Source of the DNA: Austropuccinia psidii
Lineage: Eukaryota > Basidiomycota > Pucciniomycetes > Pucciniales > Sphaerophragmiaceae
Assembly (NCBI GenBank): GCA_023105745.1
Contig: JALGQZ010000005.1
Span: 63,044,019-63,108,018 of the forward strand
Direction: 5' to 3'
Length of the DNA stretch: 64,000 nucleotides
A program made the translations under genes and the position numbers. This document shows, in pieces, positions 44,887-54,948 of the stretch; the first letter of the stretch is position 1; every line of letters starts with the position of its first letter. A model generated the notes under the pieces. That model had not been told where the DNA came from. It did not search any database and saw nothing but the letters and a program-made list of their open reading frames with translations.

Positions 44887-45582
44887 TTATTTTGATAAAT
44901 TCCTTTGAACAAGGATTCTCTTCACTAATTCTTGTTTGATAAATCTTCCTCCCCTCCTTTGTTCTTTTTTAAGGGTTTCAAAAAAGGATTCTTGACAAAA
45001 AGTGTTCCAATCTTTTGTATTCAATTCAATTGCACCACCCTTAAGACTGAGTATGGCTGGTATAAGTGTTTCTTCCCAATGAAAATCCCATATGGTATTC
45101 TTTACAGTATAATTTCCTGAGATTTTGCTAATTGTTCCATTTTTAATTTGAAAATCCTGGAGATTGAACCAGTCTTGGCATTCCCAGGTTCTCCAAAATA
45201 ATGATTTTCTGAGGTGTTCATCCATTTCTAATATTTCATTCCAGTATGGGTTTCCAAGGTTGCCTTCAACTCCATCCCAGGTCAGTAATTCCAAGAATTC
45301 ATATTTTGTAAGGTTGAATCCAGGTAATTCTTTCCATGGATGTGAAATGACAGTTTCTAATGGTGATTCTTCTTTTTCAAAGATGTCCTCAAACTCAATG
45401 TATGGAAGGATTATTGTGGAGATATCTGGACATGGTTCTGGTTTTCTTTGTAAGAACCATTCAGGATATTCACTTTCTTCTTGGGTACTATTGTAATTGG
45501 CCCAGACTTCTCTTTCTTCTATCCAGCTGATATCTGTGTCCAATGTCCAGGAATTTTCTTCAAGCAATGGCCATGACTCCAT
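44887..45582 (-). CDS. Second retrotransposon ORF, duplicate of the Gag C-terminal domain
   Basis: The first ATG at 45582 gives 231 residues; the frame is open to 45654 but without another ATG. Its middle aligns with the last 170 residues of the Gag-protease ORF: ILPYIEFEDIF against YLPYITFEDIY, FLELLTWDGVEGNL against LLELLTEEGIKGNL, and YWNEILEM against CWDDIFEM. It therefore arose from a duplication of that domain within the element. The C-terminus is basic (KKEQRRGGRFIKQELVKR). It lies 744 bp downstream of gag in the transcript. The function of the domain is unknown; I see no enzymatic motif. The frame is intact, which suggests selection for a product. Confidence 0.72.
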   Translation of the reverse strand: MESWPLLEENSWTLDTDISWIEEREVWANYNSTQEESEYPEWFLQRKPEPCPDISTIILPYIEFEDIFEKEESPLETVISHPWKELPGFNLTKYEFLELLTWDGVEGNLGNPYWNEILEMDEHLRKSLFWRTWECQDWFNLQDFQIKNGTISKISGNYTVKNTIWDFHWEETLIPAILSLKGGAIELNTKDWNTFCQESFFETLKKEQRRGGRFIKQELVKRILVQRNLSK

Positions 45583-45719
45583 TTTGAAGGATTTTGTGTA
45601 TTTTGAAGTGTTAAGGTAAGATGAATTGAGAATAGTATTAAATTTATTTATCAAAATAGCTTGAGGGTAGGTTTATTGGGTTTTGGATGGTAATTTTGGG
45701 TAATAAGAAATTACTTTCC

Positions 45720-46230
45720 TGTTTGATAAGGCAGGAGGTCACTGCCTTGTGATTTTATGGTTGGTTGTTGTTTCTTTTTCTGGGTGAGTGAAATTATTAA
45801 TTTGATTTGGTTGATAATAATTTTGGATTTTCCTCTTTGATAAGGCAGGAGGTCACTGCCTAATGATGCTTGATTTTGGGTGAGTGAAATTGGTGATTTT
45901 GGTTGATAAGAATTGATTTTCCTCTTTGATGAGGCAGGAGGTCACTGTCTAGTGATTTTTGGGTTTTTGATATTGAGTGAGTATCCTTAAAGTTCCAAAA
46001 GGGTTTTCTTTATTGATATCTTTATATTTAGGTTTCCAAATTGAATATTAAGTGATAATTTAGTCTCTTTTGTATGAATTCTTCCCCATAGGATCCAAAA
46101 GCTGGTGAATTGGCCATGGTGGAGGTGGTTGATATATATTTTTTTAATGTAAGGTTTTTTTTATTTTAATTTTTTAAGGAATACTTTGTTGATGAATTTC
46201 TTCTTTGTTAAGGCAGGAAGTCACTTCCAT
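45720..46230 (-). repeat. Four copies of a GGCAG-GAGGTCA-CTGCC hairpin motif
   Basis: Between gag and the second ORF the words GGCAGGAGGTCACTGCC or variants occur near 45731, 45843, 45931 and 46212. Copies 1 and 2 form a hairpin GGCAG/CTGCC with a seven-base loop. In copies 1 and 3 the loop end TCAC can also pair with a GTGA just downstream. The fourth copy has changed to GGAAG-TCA-CTTCC and is still self-complementary. The spacing is 80-280 bp. Confidence 0.6.
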
Positions 46231-46326
46231 ATGAGAGAAAAAATGAAATAAAGGAGAAACTAATGATACATTTGATGAATGATACTGATACATTTTTGAA
46301 AAAAATCTTGATTTTGTTGGTTTTAT

Positions 46327-49300
46327 TCAAAGTTGAGCTCCCCCAAGTGGGAAAGGTGAGTGTCTGTTGAGCAATCTGGTCAAAATAAGGTCTTTGAGGG
46401 CTTCCACAAAGTTATTTCTTTCCTCAATCTCTGGTTCTGATGGAAATTCTGACCACCATAAGTCTTCATCAATGAATATATATCCATCTCCAACCCATTT
46501 CAGTCTTCCAGTTTGATATGTTGATCCATTTAATCCAAGGTACCACTGGGCCCAAATTTGATTGAAGTAAAGTCCTCTTCTTGGTAGTGTGGCCATTTCA
46601 AATATATCATCCCAGCATTTGTTTTCAAGGTTACCTTTAATTCCCTCTTCAGTTAATAGTTCTAAGAGTTGAACATTGTTCAAGTTTGCTCCTGGAAGGT
46701 GACATAAATATTTATCTTCACAGAAACTTTCTTGAGCTTCATCTCCATAAATATCTTCAAAAGTGATATATGGCAAGTAAATGTAGTTGTATTCATTTTC
46801 TAGGATGGATTCTGTTTCATCATCTTCATTGGGAGGTTGCTGTATAAATTCAGGGTTTTCCAGTTGCCATTCATAAGGTTCTTCTTGGTTTTTCAATGGT
46901 CTGTCCAAGAAGTTGATATGGTATGTCTCTTTTAAATTTTTGTCTCTTTCTTCCATAATTCTGGGGTCATTTTTAATGTTATTTATAATTTCTTCATCTG
47001 AGAGCTCATGATGCTCACTAAATCTGACTTTCTTCCTTTTGGGTTTAGTTTTGAAAGGGTTTCCATTTATTTTCTCATTTCCATCTACTAAAATCTGGAA
47101 AGTTTCTTCATTATTGTTAATTGGCTTGTAAACTATGTTGGGTAATTCATCTTCAGAGTTTGGGTCTTCAAGTTGTCTTTTGAGGTTGTTTGGCCATTGG
47201 GTATTTTGCAAATCTTGACCAAATTCATCACTTTTTGGAGATATGGATAACTCTTGGGTCTTCTGGGTCAAATTGATTATGGTATTGTCTTTTTTTGCAT
47301 TTTGAACCTTCTTTCCTGGTTTATTTCTGACCAATGTTGCCATATTGCATAAATCCATTCCTCTAGGTGGTCCAGTTTGCCATCCAAGTGCTTGGGGTTT
47401 GCATATTGGCATGCATAATCTTCTTCCATCAGGTTCTTGATAGCTTAGTATTTCACCTTGTTTATGAGAAAATTCCAGCCTGATATTGTTGTCTGCCAAG
47501 AAAGGTCTTCCAAGTACTGTATGGACAGATCCTTTTGCAATGAAGAAGTGAATTAGAGTTTCTTCACCTGAAGCCAAAATGATTGGAGTAAATTCTGATA
47601 GTGCAACCAATGAAGTGGTATGTCCTCCAATACCTCTGAGGTTCATGTTAAGATTTCTTGTTGTGAGTGAGGCTTTGATTGCTATTTCTTCTGGTATGAT
47701 GTTGAGTTCTGCCCCAGTGTCCATTAATGCTCTGATAGGATATTCTTCCTTTCTAATAAAGATTTCCATAAATCCCAAAGGACAGGCATAATGAATCTTG
47801 GGCTTTGGTATTTCTTTGAATCCAAATGTTAATAGTCTTTCTTGAAGATCCATTGAGTTGAGTGACTTAATTTTTTCCTTGTCTTTTTCTGATAGTTCTT
47901 GTAATTTATGGACAAAATTTGGTGACATCCTCAAAATTTCTTCAATGAGGGGGTTGATCTTTTGTTGCATAATTTTCTTGATAATTTTATCAATTTCCAA
48001 TTTAGTTTCAACTTGTTTCTTTTGAGGTTTTCTGAACTTCTTTTCTTCTTTGGGAATCTCTTCATCTTCATTCTTATTGGCAATATTTTCAATTTCCTCC
48101 TCAGGTTGGTCTGGTTTTGGAATATTTGAATTTTGGAATTTAGTGGGAATTATTACTCTTTCTTCTTCCTTTTCTTCTTCAATGTAAGATCCTGGAATTT
48201 CTGCCTTTTTCTTTGGCTCTTGATTTTGGGATTTTCTTTCCAACCTTTGTTTTGTCTGTCTTAGTCCAATATGTGATTCAAAAGGATCATTGGCTGAGGA
48301 AATGGTAGGTGGTTTCCAGTTTGACCAATCTTCAACATGAGCAATTGAGGTTGTTTTATCATCTGATTTCTTTTCAGTGGGCTTAATGTCTTCTTCTGGT
48401 TTTGGTTTTACAGTAGTTTTTTCCATGAATTTCTTGTTGAATTCTGCTTGTTCTTTTGCAAAGTCCCTGACTATGTCTTTGGCACTTTCATTTCTTTCCA
48501 TAGGTACTCTCTGATAGTTGGGGAAGAGGTAAGATGCTCCTTGGGTTCTGACAATTCTTCTGTCCAAATCTTCAGCAAGGTGGGTGCATCTAGTTGCTGA
48601 ATGTCCTTCTTCCTTGCAGTAAGCACACTTCAATGGTGGTCTTGGAGCCATTTGGGCTGGTATGTATGGTTGGTAACTGGATGAAAATGGTGGTAAAGGA
48701 TTCCTTGGCCTATATGGCTGGTTATTTTGAGGTAATCTTTGCTCTTGATTATTGTTCCAGTTCCTTCTTGGTGGGTTAACTGCTTCTGAAAGGGTTTTGA
48801 GTTGATTTAAAACTTCTTTGACAGATTCTTTTCCTTCATTTCTTGGTTGAGGTTCTGGTTGTGGAGGGTTTTTGATCTTTTGGGTGAGTTCTTTTACTTG
48901 TTTTAAAACTTCATCCCAGCTTTCATCCTCAAATCTTGTTTTCTTTTCTGCAGGTTTTGGTTTAGAAAATTCCTTTTGTTGTATCAGAACCTTGGCATCC
49001 AAGTCTTGTTCAATGTATAATTTCAACATATCCAATCTTGGAATGATGTAACCTCCATCCAAGGCTTGAACCATAGCTCTGTCTTTAATTATTTCTTTGT
49101 AAATTGATTCTTGAACACTAGTGGAAAGGCTGGCCAATATTTCCTGGTTATGATTGATATCACCTTGGATATATTGGTATCTTTTGAGGTAAGTGATGAT
49201 TGCTTCATATTCCCCAATGAATTTTCTGTATTGAGTCATGTTTCTTATTCCACCTTCTTGTTGAGTTTTTGTGAATAATTCAGTGATTGAGGATAATCTG

Positions 49301-49956
49301 TATCTTCTTTCAGGTGAGACTGTTCCCCATCTTCTTTTCATATCCACTTTCAATTGATCCCAATCAGCTGTTTCATATCCTGGCATTCCTTCAATGTGAT
49401 AACTGATTTCTTCATCTTTTGTCCAAAATGCTATTTGTCTTGCAATGTCTCTTCCACTTGCTCCTTCAATTTCTGCAATATTTTCAACTTTCTTGATGAA
49501 TCTTTCAACATCCTTTCCATCAAACCACAAATTGTAGTCTTTGGCTCTGATTTTCACTATTGGAGTAGTATTTCTTGGAATTTCTTGATGTAATGGGGTT
49601 GGTATTTGGGAAGAAATGTTGACTCTTCTTGGTAAGGTACTTGGTCTTTGTTCTGTATAAGGTGTTGATGTGGCCATGGGTCTAGGATAAGGTGAAGGTG
49701 ATCCATGTGGCCTGAATGATCTTGGGAGGGTGGTCTGTTCTTCAAGTGGACTATTTTGTGGAGTATAACTTGATGATTTATTTTTTCCTTCCTTTTTGAT
49801 TAGTGCTAATAATTCTGCTTGCATTTCTAGCATCTTCTGCTGAAGTCTCTCTGTTGAAGACATTTCTTCCTGTCCTTCAACAGTTTCTTCATTAAAGCTT
49901 TCTTCCTGGATTTCTTCAATACTACCAGGTAATTTTGATGATGATGGTTTATCCAT
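46327..49956 (-). CDS. gag: Ty3/Gypsy Gag-protease polyprotein
   Basis: The first ATG is at 49956 (1209 residues), but the frame is open upstream to about 50224 without an ATG, so a non-AUG or spliced start is possible. Gag occupies about the first 440 residues, with long charged Glu/Lys stretches. A CCHC zinc knuckle (CAYCKEEGHSATRC, C-x2-C-x4-H-x4-C) lies near residue 440. An aspartic protease follows near residue 740 (ALMDTGAELNIIP, then TVLGRPFL). The last 170 residues form a domain duplicated in the ORF at 44887-45582. RT and integrase are absent here and lie in the distant ORF at 5407-8565. A Gag-protease fusion ending before RT, with no overlap to pol, is unusual for Ty3/Gypsy. The frame has no lesions. 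Confidence 0.92.
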   Translation of the reverse strand: MDKPSSSKLPGSIEEIQEESFNEETVEGQEEMSSTERLQQKMLEMQAELLALIKKEGKNKSSSYTPQNSPLEEQTTLPRSFRPHGSPSPYPRPMATSTPYTEQRPSTLPRRVNISSQIPTPLHQEIPRNTTPIVKIRAKDYNLWFDGKDVERFIKKVENIAEIEGASGRDIARQIAFWTKDEEISYHIEGMPGYETADWDQLKVDMKRRWGTVSPERRYRLSSITELFTKTQQEGGIRNMTQYRKFIGEYEAIITYLKRYQYIQGDINHNQEILASLSTSVQESIYKEIIKDRAMVQALDGGYIIPRLDMLKLYIEQDLDAKVLIQQKEFSKPKPAEKKTRFEDESWDEVLKQVKELTQKIKNPPQPEPQPRNEGKESVKEVLNQLKTLSEAVNPPRRNWNNNQEQRLPQNNQPYRPRNPLPPFSSSYQPYIPAQMAPRPPLKCAYCKEEGHSATRCTHLAEDLDRRIVRTQGASYLFPNYQRVPMERNESAKDIVRDFAKEQAEFNKKFMEKTTVKPKPEEDIKPTEKKSDDKTTSIAHVEDWSNWKPPTISSANDPFESHIGLRQTKQRLERKSQNQEPKKKAEIPGSYIEEEKEEERVIIPTKFQNSNIPKPDQPEEEIENIANKNEDEEIPKEEKKFRKPQKKQVETKLEIDKIIKKIMQQKINPLIEEILRMSPNFVHKLQELSEKDKEKIKSLNSMDLQERLLTFGFKEIPKPKIHYACPLGFMEIFIRKEEYPIRALMDTGAELNIIPEEIAIKASLTTRNLNMNLRGIGGHTTSLVALSEFTPIILASGEETLIHFFIAKGSVHTVLGRPFLADNNIRLEFSHKQGEILSYQEPDGRRLCMPICKPQALGWQTGPPRGMDLCNMATLVRNKPGKKVQNAKKDNTIINLTQKTQELSISPKSDEFGQDLQNTQWPNNLKRQLEDPNSEDELPNIVYKPINNNEETFQILVDGNEKINGNPFKTKPKRKKVRFSEHHELSDEEIINNIKNDPRIMEERDKNLKETYHINFLDRPLKNQEEPYEWQLENPEFIQQPPNEDDETESILENEYNYIYLPYITFEDIYGDEAQESFCEDKYLCHLPGANLNNVQLLELLTEEGIKGNLENKCWDDIFEMATLPRRGLYFNQIWAQWYLGLNGSTYQTGRLKWVGDGYIFIDEDLWWSEFPSEPEIEERNNFVEALKDLILTRLLNRHSPFPLGGAQL

Positions 49957-50317
49957 TTTTGATTTATTTATTTCTTCCTTTGAGTTTGGTGCTGAGTTAT
50001 TGTTTTTATTTCTTTCAAGGAGATCAAGGAAGAATTTCTCCACAACCTTCAAGTCCCTTTTATTGGTTCTTGGTGTTGCAATTGGGAAATTGGAATATTT
50101 ATTTTGTTCCTCCCCTAGCTCTGTTTCTTGTTTTGGTGGATAATAGTAATGATCAGAGTGAGTTGATGATTCAGATTCTTGAGATGATGGTTTGGGCTGA
50201 TTTTGATTATTTGACTCCAGTTTTTGTTATAAGAAATATTCTGGAGTAGTTAAGATTTTTTTTTTTTTTTGTGTAAGTTAATTGATTTTTTTATATTGAA
50301 GTTGAGGTTGTCTGTCT

Positions 50318-50335
50318 GCCACTGTTGAGACACCA
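50318..50335 (-). other. Primer-binding site
   Basis: Two bases after the 5' LTR the minus strand reads TGGTGTCTCAACAGTGGC, as expected for complementarity to a tRNA 3' end (CCA plus acceptor stem). The tRNA is not identified here; comparison with the organism's tRNA set would name it. Confidence 0.65.
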
Positions 50336-50337
50336 GA

Positions 50338-52330
50338 TGTGGGAACTCCTCTTGTGTGGGATTAAAATGAGGCAGTACCTGGAGGGGGAAATCACAGGTA
50401 ACTAGTTTTGAATTGCTAATAACTCCTGTAACCAAGGGTGGCAAGGGTGTATTGCCTGCCCCTCCTAAAATACTGAGCAAAATCTTCCTTGGAGCTCACA
50501 AACCAAAATAAAATTAGTAAGTGGCTTTACAACTGCAGAAGACAAAATTCAGCAGTCTCAGATCAGACCTATTCAATAAATAATATGAAAAATAATGTCA
50601 GTAATTTTGGTTAAATTTGATATTTTAATGGAATACTTGTCTGTTTAATTTTAATATTTTTTTTTTGGTTAAATTGAGGTGAGTGGTTTCTTCTTGGTGA
50701 TAAATCCTTGGTAGGATGGGTTATTTAAGGTTTTCTGAAAAATTTGATGGGTGTTGATAAAGGTAATTTTGTTAAGTTAAAGTTTTAATATAGTAAAATA
50801 ATTTTTTTTTAAAGGTTTGTTATTTTTTTAAGAGTGGTTAATAATAAGATAAAACTGTATTTGTTAAATTTAAAAGGTAAGATTCCTTGATATTGGATTT
50901 TTAAAGGGGTAAGCTATTTTTAAGTCTTGATAATGGTGTTAATTTTACTGGATAAAGTATTTTAATAGAGTAGTAACCTTAATCTTGGGTACTGGGTAAT
51001 TTTTTATTTTTATTTTAATAATAATAAGATTCCACTGAGCTTAGCTACTGGGTAATCTTCAACACTATACTTCCACTGAGCTTAGCTACTGGGCAAGTAA
51101 ATTTACTATAATTTGCTGGACTACCTCCCAGATGAGGGATGACTTATTCCTGTGCTTGTAATGTGCAGAGGATATATTGTGCATGGGGGGGGATTTTGAA
51201 ATTTGGGGGAGAGAGCCCCTCTATTTATACCTTTTGGGAGCCCAGAGGGCCCTCCATGGGAGCTGTCTTTTTCCACTTTAATTCCTCTTGATTTCATCAT
51301 GTGACTCCATTTTTGGTGGGGACCTTTCTTGCATGGGTCAGGTGATTTAAGGTTTGGTGATAATTTTCTTTCTGCACAGCCTCCATTTATCACATGATTG
51401 TCTTTTGGTGAACTAATTATGATGTGATATTCCTGAATTTTCCTTGCATACATGAGGTGATTCAATTTTGGCTGGGGATTTTTGTTGTGCACAGCCTCTT
51501 TCCTGTCACATGATATTCTGTTGGTGGATGCAGTATCACATGATGACCTTGTAACTCCTTTGCATATGTCCTATTTTAGGTTTGCTAGAAGTGGCTGTGT
51601 AATTTATGCAGGTGTCATGTTTGTTTTTTCTTCTTTTTGAACTTTAAAATGGAGTCAGGTGATAATTTCTTGCACTGGTGAATTTACTGTTATGTATGAG
51701 ATGGTGTGATTTTTAAGTTTGACACATGCTGTGCATAGTCATGTGGTTGAGATTTAATTAGAATTGTGTACTGCATGCAGCCTGTTGTAACTAGCTTTGG
51801 TTTGCATGAGGTGATTAGTGGTGTATGTAATTATGATTCTGTTTTAAGGTTTTAAGTGGTGTTACTGTGGATATAAGATAAGGTACTCCTGTGGCTGTGT
51901 TGTAAATGAGCTGCAGGAATTCCATGGAGTTGAGCTTTGCATCATGTGACTTTTCTATGTGGAGTTTTAGGTTGCTGTGTAATTCATGCAGGTGTCCTTT
52001 TCTTGCTGCATGAGTCCTGTGGCTATAAGGGGGTGTAAAGCTGGGTGGGGTGTGTAATTTAAAGGGTGGTACCTCATTTGTTGTAACTAGTTTGCTATAT
52101 GTAAATTGATTTTTTACATATGCATAGTGAAATTGAATAAGTTATTTAAACACATACACTTCCCTTTGGTGCCTGTGCCATGGTTTTATGAGTTAAATCC
52201 AGCTTCTTGCTGTAAAATTGACCTTTTGGTGTAAAATTTGAGTGTAAGTCTGCCTGTAGGCTGGATTTCCTGCTGTTATAGGGTACTATGAGCTTGAGCC
52301 TGGTGAAAAAAAATGGTATGGAATACCACA
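50338..52330 (-). repeat. 5' LTR of the giant Ty3/Gypsy element
   Basis: This 1993-bp repeat is nearly identical to 3369-5358. The differences seen are about five substitutions (for example ATCAAAT/ATAAAAT near 50509 and TTAGG/TGGGG near 51318) and single-base length changes in homopolymers. A GTAT duplication follows it at 52331-52334. Confidence 0.96.
51232..51239 (-). promoter_or_regulatory. TATA box in 5' LTR
   Basis: The minus strand reads GGTATAAATAGAGG, as in the 3' LTR. Transcription of the retrotransposon would start near 51200 and run leftwards. Confidence 0.6.
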
Positions 52331-53997
52331 GTATCACACTATTCACGATGGCGCTCACAGGTCTGCACAAAATCAAGTAGATTATCATCAGACTTTGTTC
52401 ACAATGAGTAAGAGATACAGTAACTAACCCTTTGACAAATCTTTGCGAGCTTTTGATTCCCTTCTTTTTTACCAAATACTCTGCATCCTTTTGAATAGAC
52501 TCCCATTCTCTTTTCAAATAAGTGAAATATTGCTCCATTGAACCCGCCACGACCCCATAGTTATTATGATCTTTGTTCCAACAGTAGTGATGATACTTGG
52601 TGCTGACAAGTGCAAGACGGAATGTACGGTAAACCACAATAGACATAAACTCGTTGAACGGATGTTGCCATGAGCTCTCCCAGTCCCAAGTGAATGGCTT
52701 TTGTCATAGCTTGTGAAGCTCATTTTTTCAGTGGTTTTGCAAACCATGAGACTGAACCTGTGTTGCTGGCTCATTGAAAACATATTTGGGGACATATCCA
52801 AGATGACCAGCCACTTGAACTGCAATTTCATGCTCTTCTGTGCTAGGTTGTGCTGGTAGTGAGGGAAAATCCTTATCCCTAACTTTGAGTAGGAACAGGC
52901 AATGGGCATGTACTGCTTATCTCATTCTATGGAAGTTCTTCTCTCAGCCATTTTTGTTTCTCCTTCTGGCTTGCACGTTTTGCCACATTGTGAGCTTTAT
53001 GAGCCTGGTTCCTTTGCTGTCTGACCTTGGATTGTTCAAGCATACTCTGGGAAAGGCCCATTTGAGGATGGGTGAACTCACTATTTGACTGAGTTCCTTG
53101 CTCATGCGCCGTGAAATTGTCCCTCCTTGGTTCATCATTTCTTTAACTTTGAGTTGGAGACATGTTCTCATCCTCATCCTCCACAATTTTTTCTCTTAAT
53201 GAACTGGCATGACCCGTTCTTGGTTTGGAGGCATATGGATGATGACGTCCAGTCACTTTCTCTTTATGGACCAGAGGTGAAGATGCATTAAGTTCATCAC
53301 CGGCCATGCAAATCATCCGTTAACACATCAAAACCTTAATAAAGACTGGTCATACTCACAATCTTCAATTGGCTCCTGAGATTGGACTGACTTGCTTTTA
53401 GGTGCCATATCTAACCCATGAAACAAACAGATCAAATTGTGAAAACGTTTATACTCCAACATCAAAATGACTTACTTTGATGAAGCATCAATCCTGGATT
53501 TCCCTCCAACAGACCACTCCAAGTTACATTTTCCAATGGTCTTTTTCGTCGCCTGCCATCAACCTGCTTTTCATTTCCCACATGAGCCTGAGATCCTGAT
53601 GGAATATTAAGGGTTGGCTGTTTACTTTGTCCAAAGGGATCCTGGGATGCGACTGGATTAAGGAGGAACTCACATGAAAATTTTGATTGGGGATTAGCAT
53701 TTTATGAGATTTGATGTGTGCCTTCTGGCCCCTCAGACACATGCATTTGTGTATTAGTGGAATTGGGGGGAATTGGAGTGACGGAAATATTTGGGATTGA
53801 CCAAGTGCTTGAAGTTGGAGCCTTTGGATTTCCCACATCAATGTTAAGAGCTGATAAATTAATTGAGGATGCAATAGGGGTTGTGAGAGGAATGTTGGGA
53901 CTCAAGGGTGACTGTGTTTGAACATATTCTTACTAGATTTACTATCTGAGTCATGAACAGAACCTGAAAGGGATTTACGTGGCTTGGAAGATGACAT
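52331..53997 (-). pseudogene. Gene B of CACTA-like element, 5' part (copy 2)
   Basis: The start ATG at 53997 and the whole order match 18796-20470. The gene is cut at 52331 by the LTR retrotransposon and ends at 2976-3368. Frames are broken in several places, for example near 53930 and around 52700-52900. The acceptor of the second intron has changed from ATAG to ATGG, although the donor GTGAGT is better than in copy 1. Confidence 0.87.
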
Positions 53998-54555
53998 AAG
54001 GGCTAAAAAAGTACAGTAATTGTTTTAACTTGATAAAACAGCTCAGTATTATGATAAAATGGAGTGATTTCAAACATATAATAGAGAAAATGTATGAAAA
54101 GTGGGAACCAAGCCTCTCGTGGAAGCTTACTAAGACTATTTTTAGGCAAATTCTCCCTGCCTCCTCTTGAGCTCCTCCGCTTTTGTCAGAAACCACCCTG
54201 CCCGGCCTACCAGCATATAATGTGATATTTCCTTGATCTCAAAGGGGACCCATCCTCAATAACTAATTAGATCCGATGAACATTTCCCCCTCCCCATTGT
54301 CACATTTTGTGAATTACCCAAACTGCCAATATATGCATCAAAATTACACAGCATTCTATATCTGAATAAGGGTATATTAATGAAGGATTTACCCACAAAA
54401 GAGACATCAAATTTTCAAGAAAGGCAAGAAAATCCAAATCACATTCCAACCAAATAAAAGCTTACTGCACTCAAACCAAATAACAAGACTTTAGTTCCAC
54501 TCCAAATGCTTACATAATAGAGCTATATTTTTATGTCTGTAATAAGGTTTCAACC

Positions 54556-54589
54556 ATGTACAATGGCGTGGAAGTGTACAGTACATGGT
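54556..54589. promoter_or_regulatory. Degenerate palindrome, copy 2 transposase promoter
   Basis: The arms CCATGTAC and GTACATGG remain, but the core has changed and is four bases longer than at 18196-18225. It lies 360 bp upstream of the transposase ATG, the same distance as in copy 1. Confidence 0.55.
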
Positions 54590-54948
54590 TTGAATGTTAA
54601 TCTGCTCAATTCAATGTTGACACATCCCTAATGGAATGCCCATCAAGGGTCAAAACTGGAGTATCACCATGTGTAAATAAAAGAGAATATGTATGAGCAT
54701 TGACCAGCATGGAAATTTACCCAATTAAACTCCTAACCAATTCTGCCATACAGATGAGACATGTTACACTTTATTACCTGCAGCTCAGCCACCATTACAA
54801 GTGGGATAAACTCCTCAGCTGGCTCAAATCATCTCCCCCTTCATAAATAATCACTCAATTTTTTTCCAATTAATAACACTCCCAAACACTTTAACCTCAA
54901 CCATAGATATTTATACACAAACCAACCTTACCCACAATTCTTGCAACA

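Larger units (their letters stand above)
42034..52330 (-). mobile_element. Giant Ty3/Gypsy LTR retrotransposon, 5' part (gag side)
   Basis: This continues the element at 3369-14001 beyond the CACTA-like insertion. From right to left on the minus strand it has the 5' LTR, primer-binding site, Gag-protease ORF, a second small ORF and the first part of the long gag-pol spacer. Both structural ORFs are open. Confidence 0.95.
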
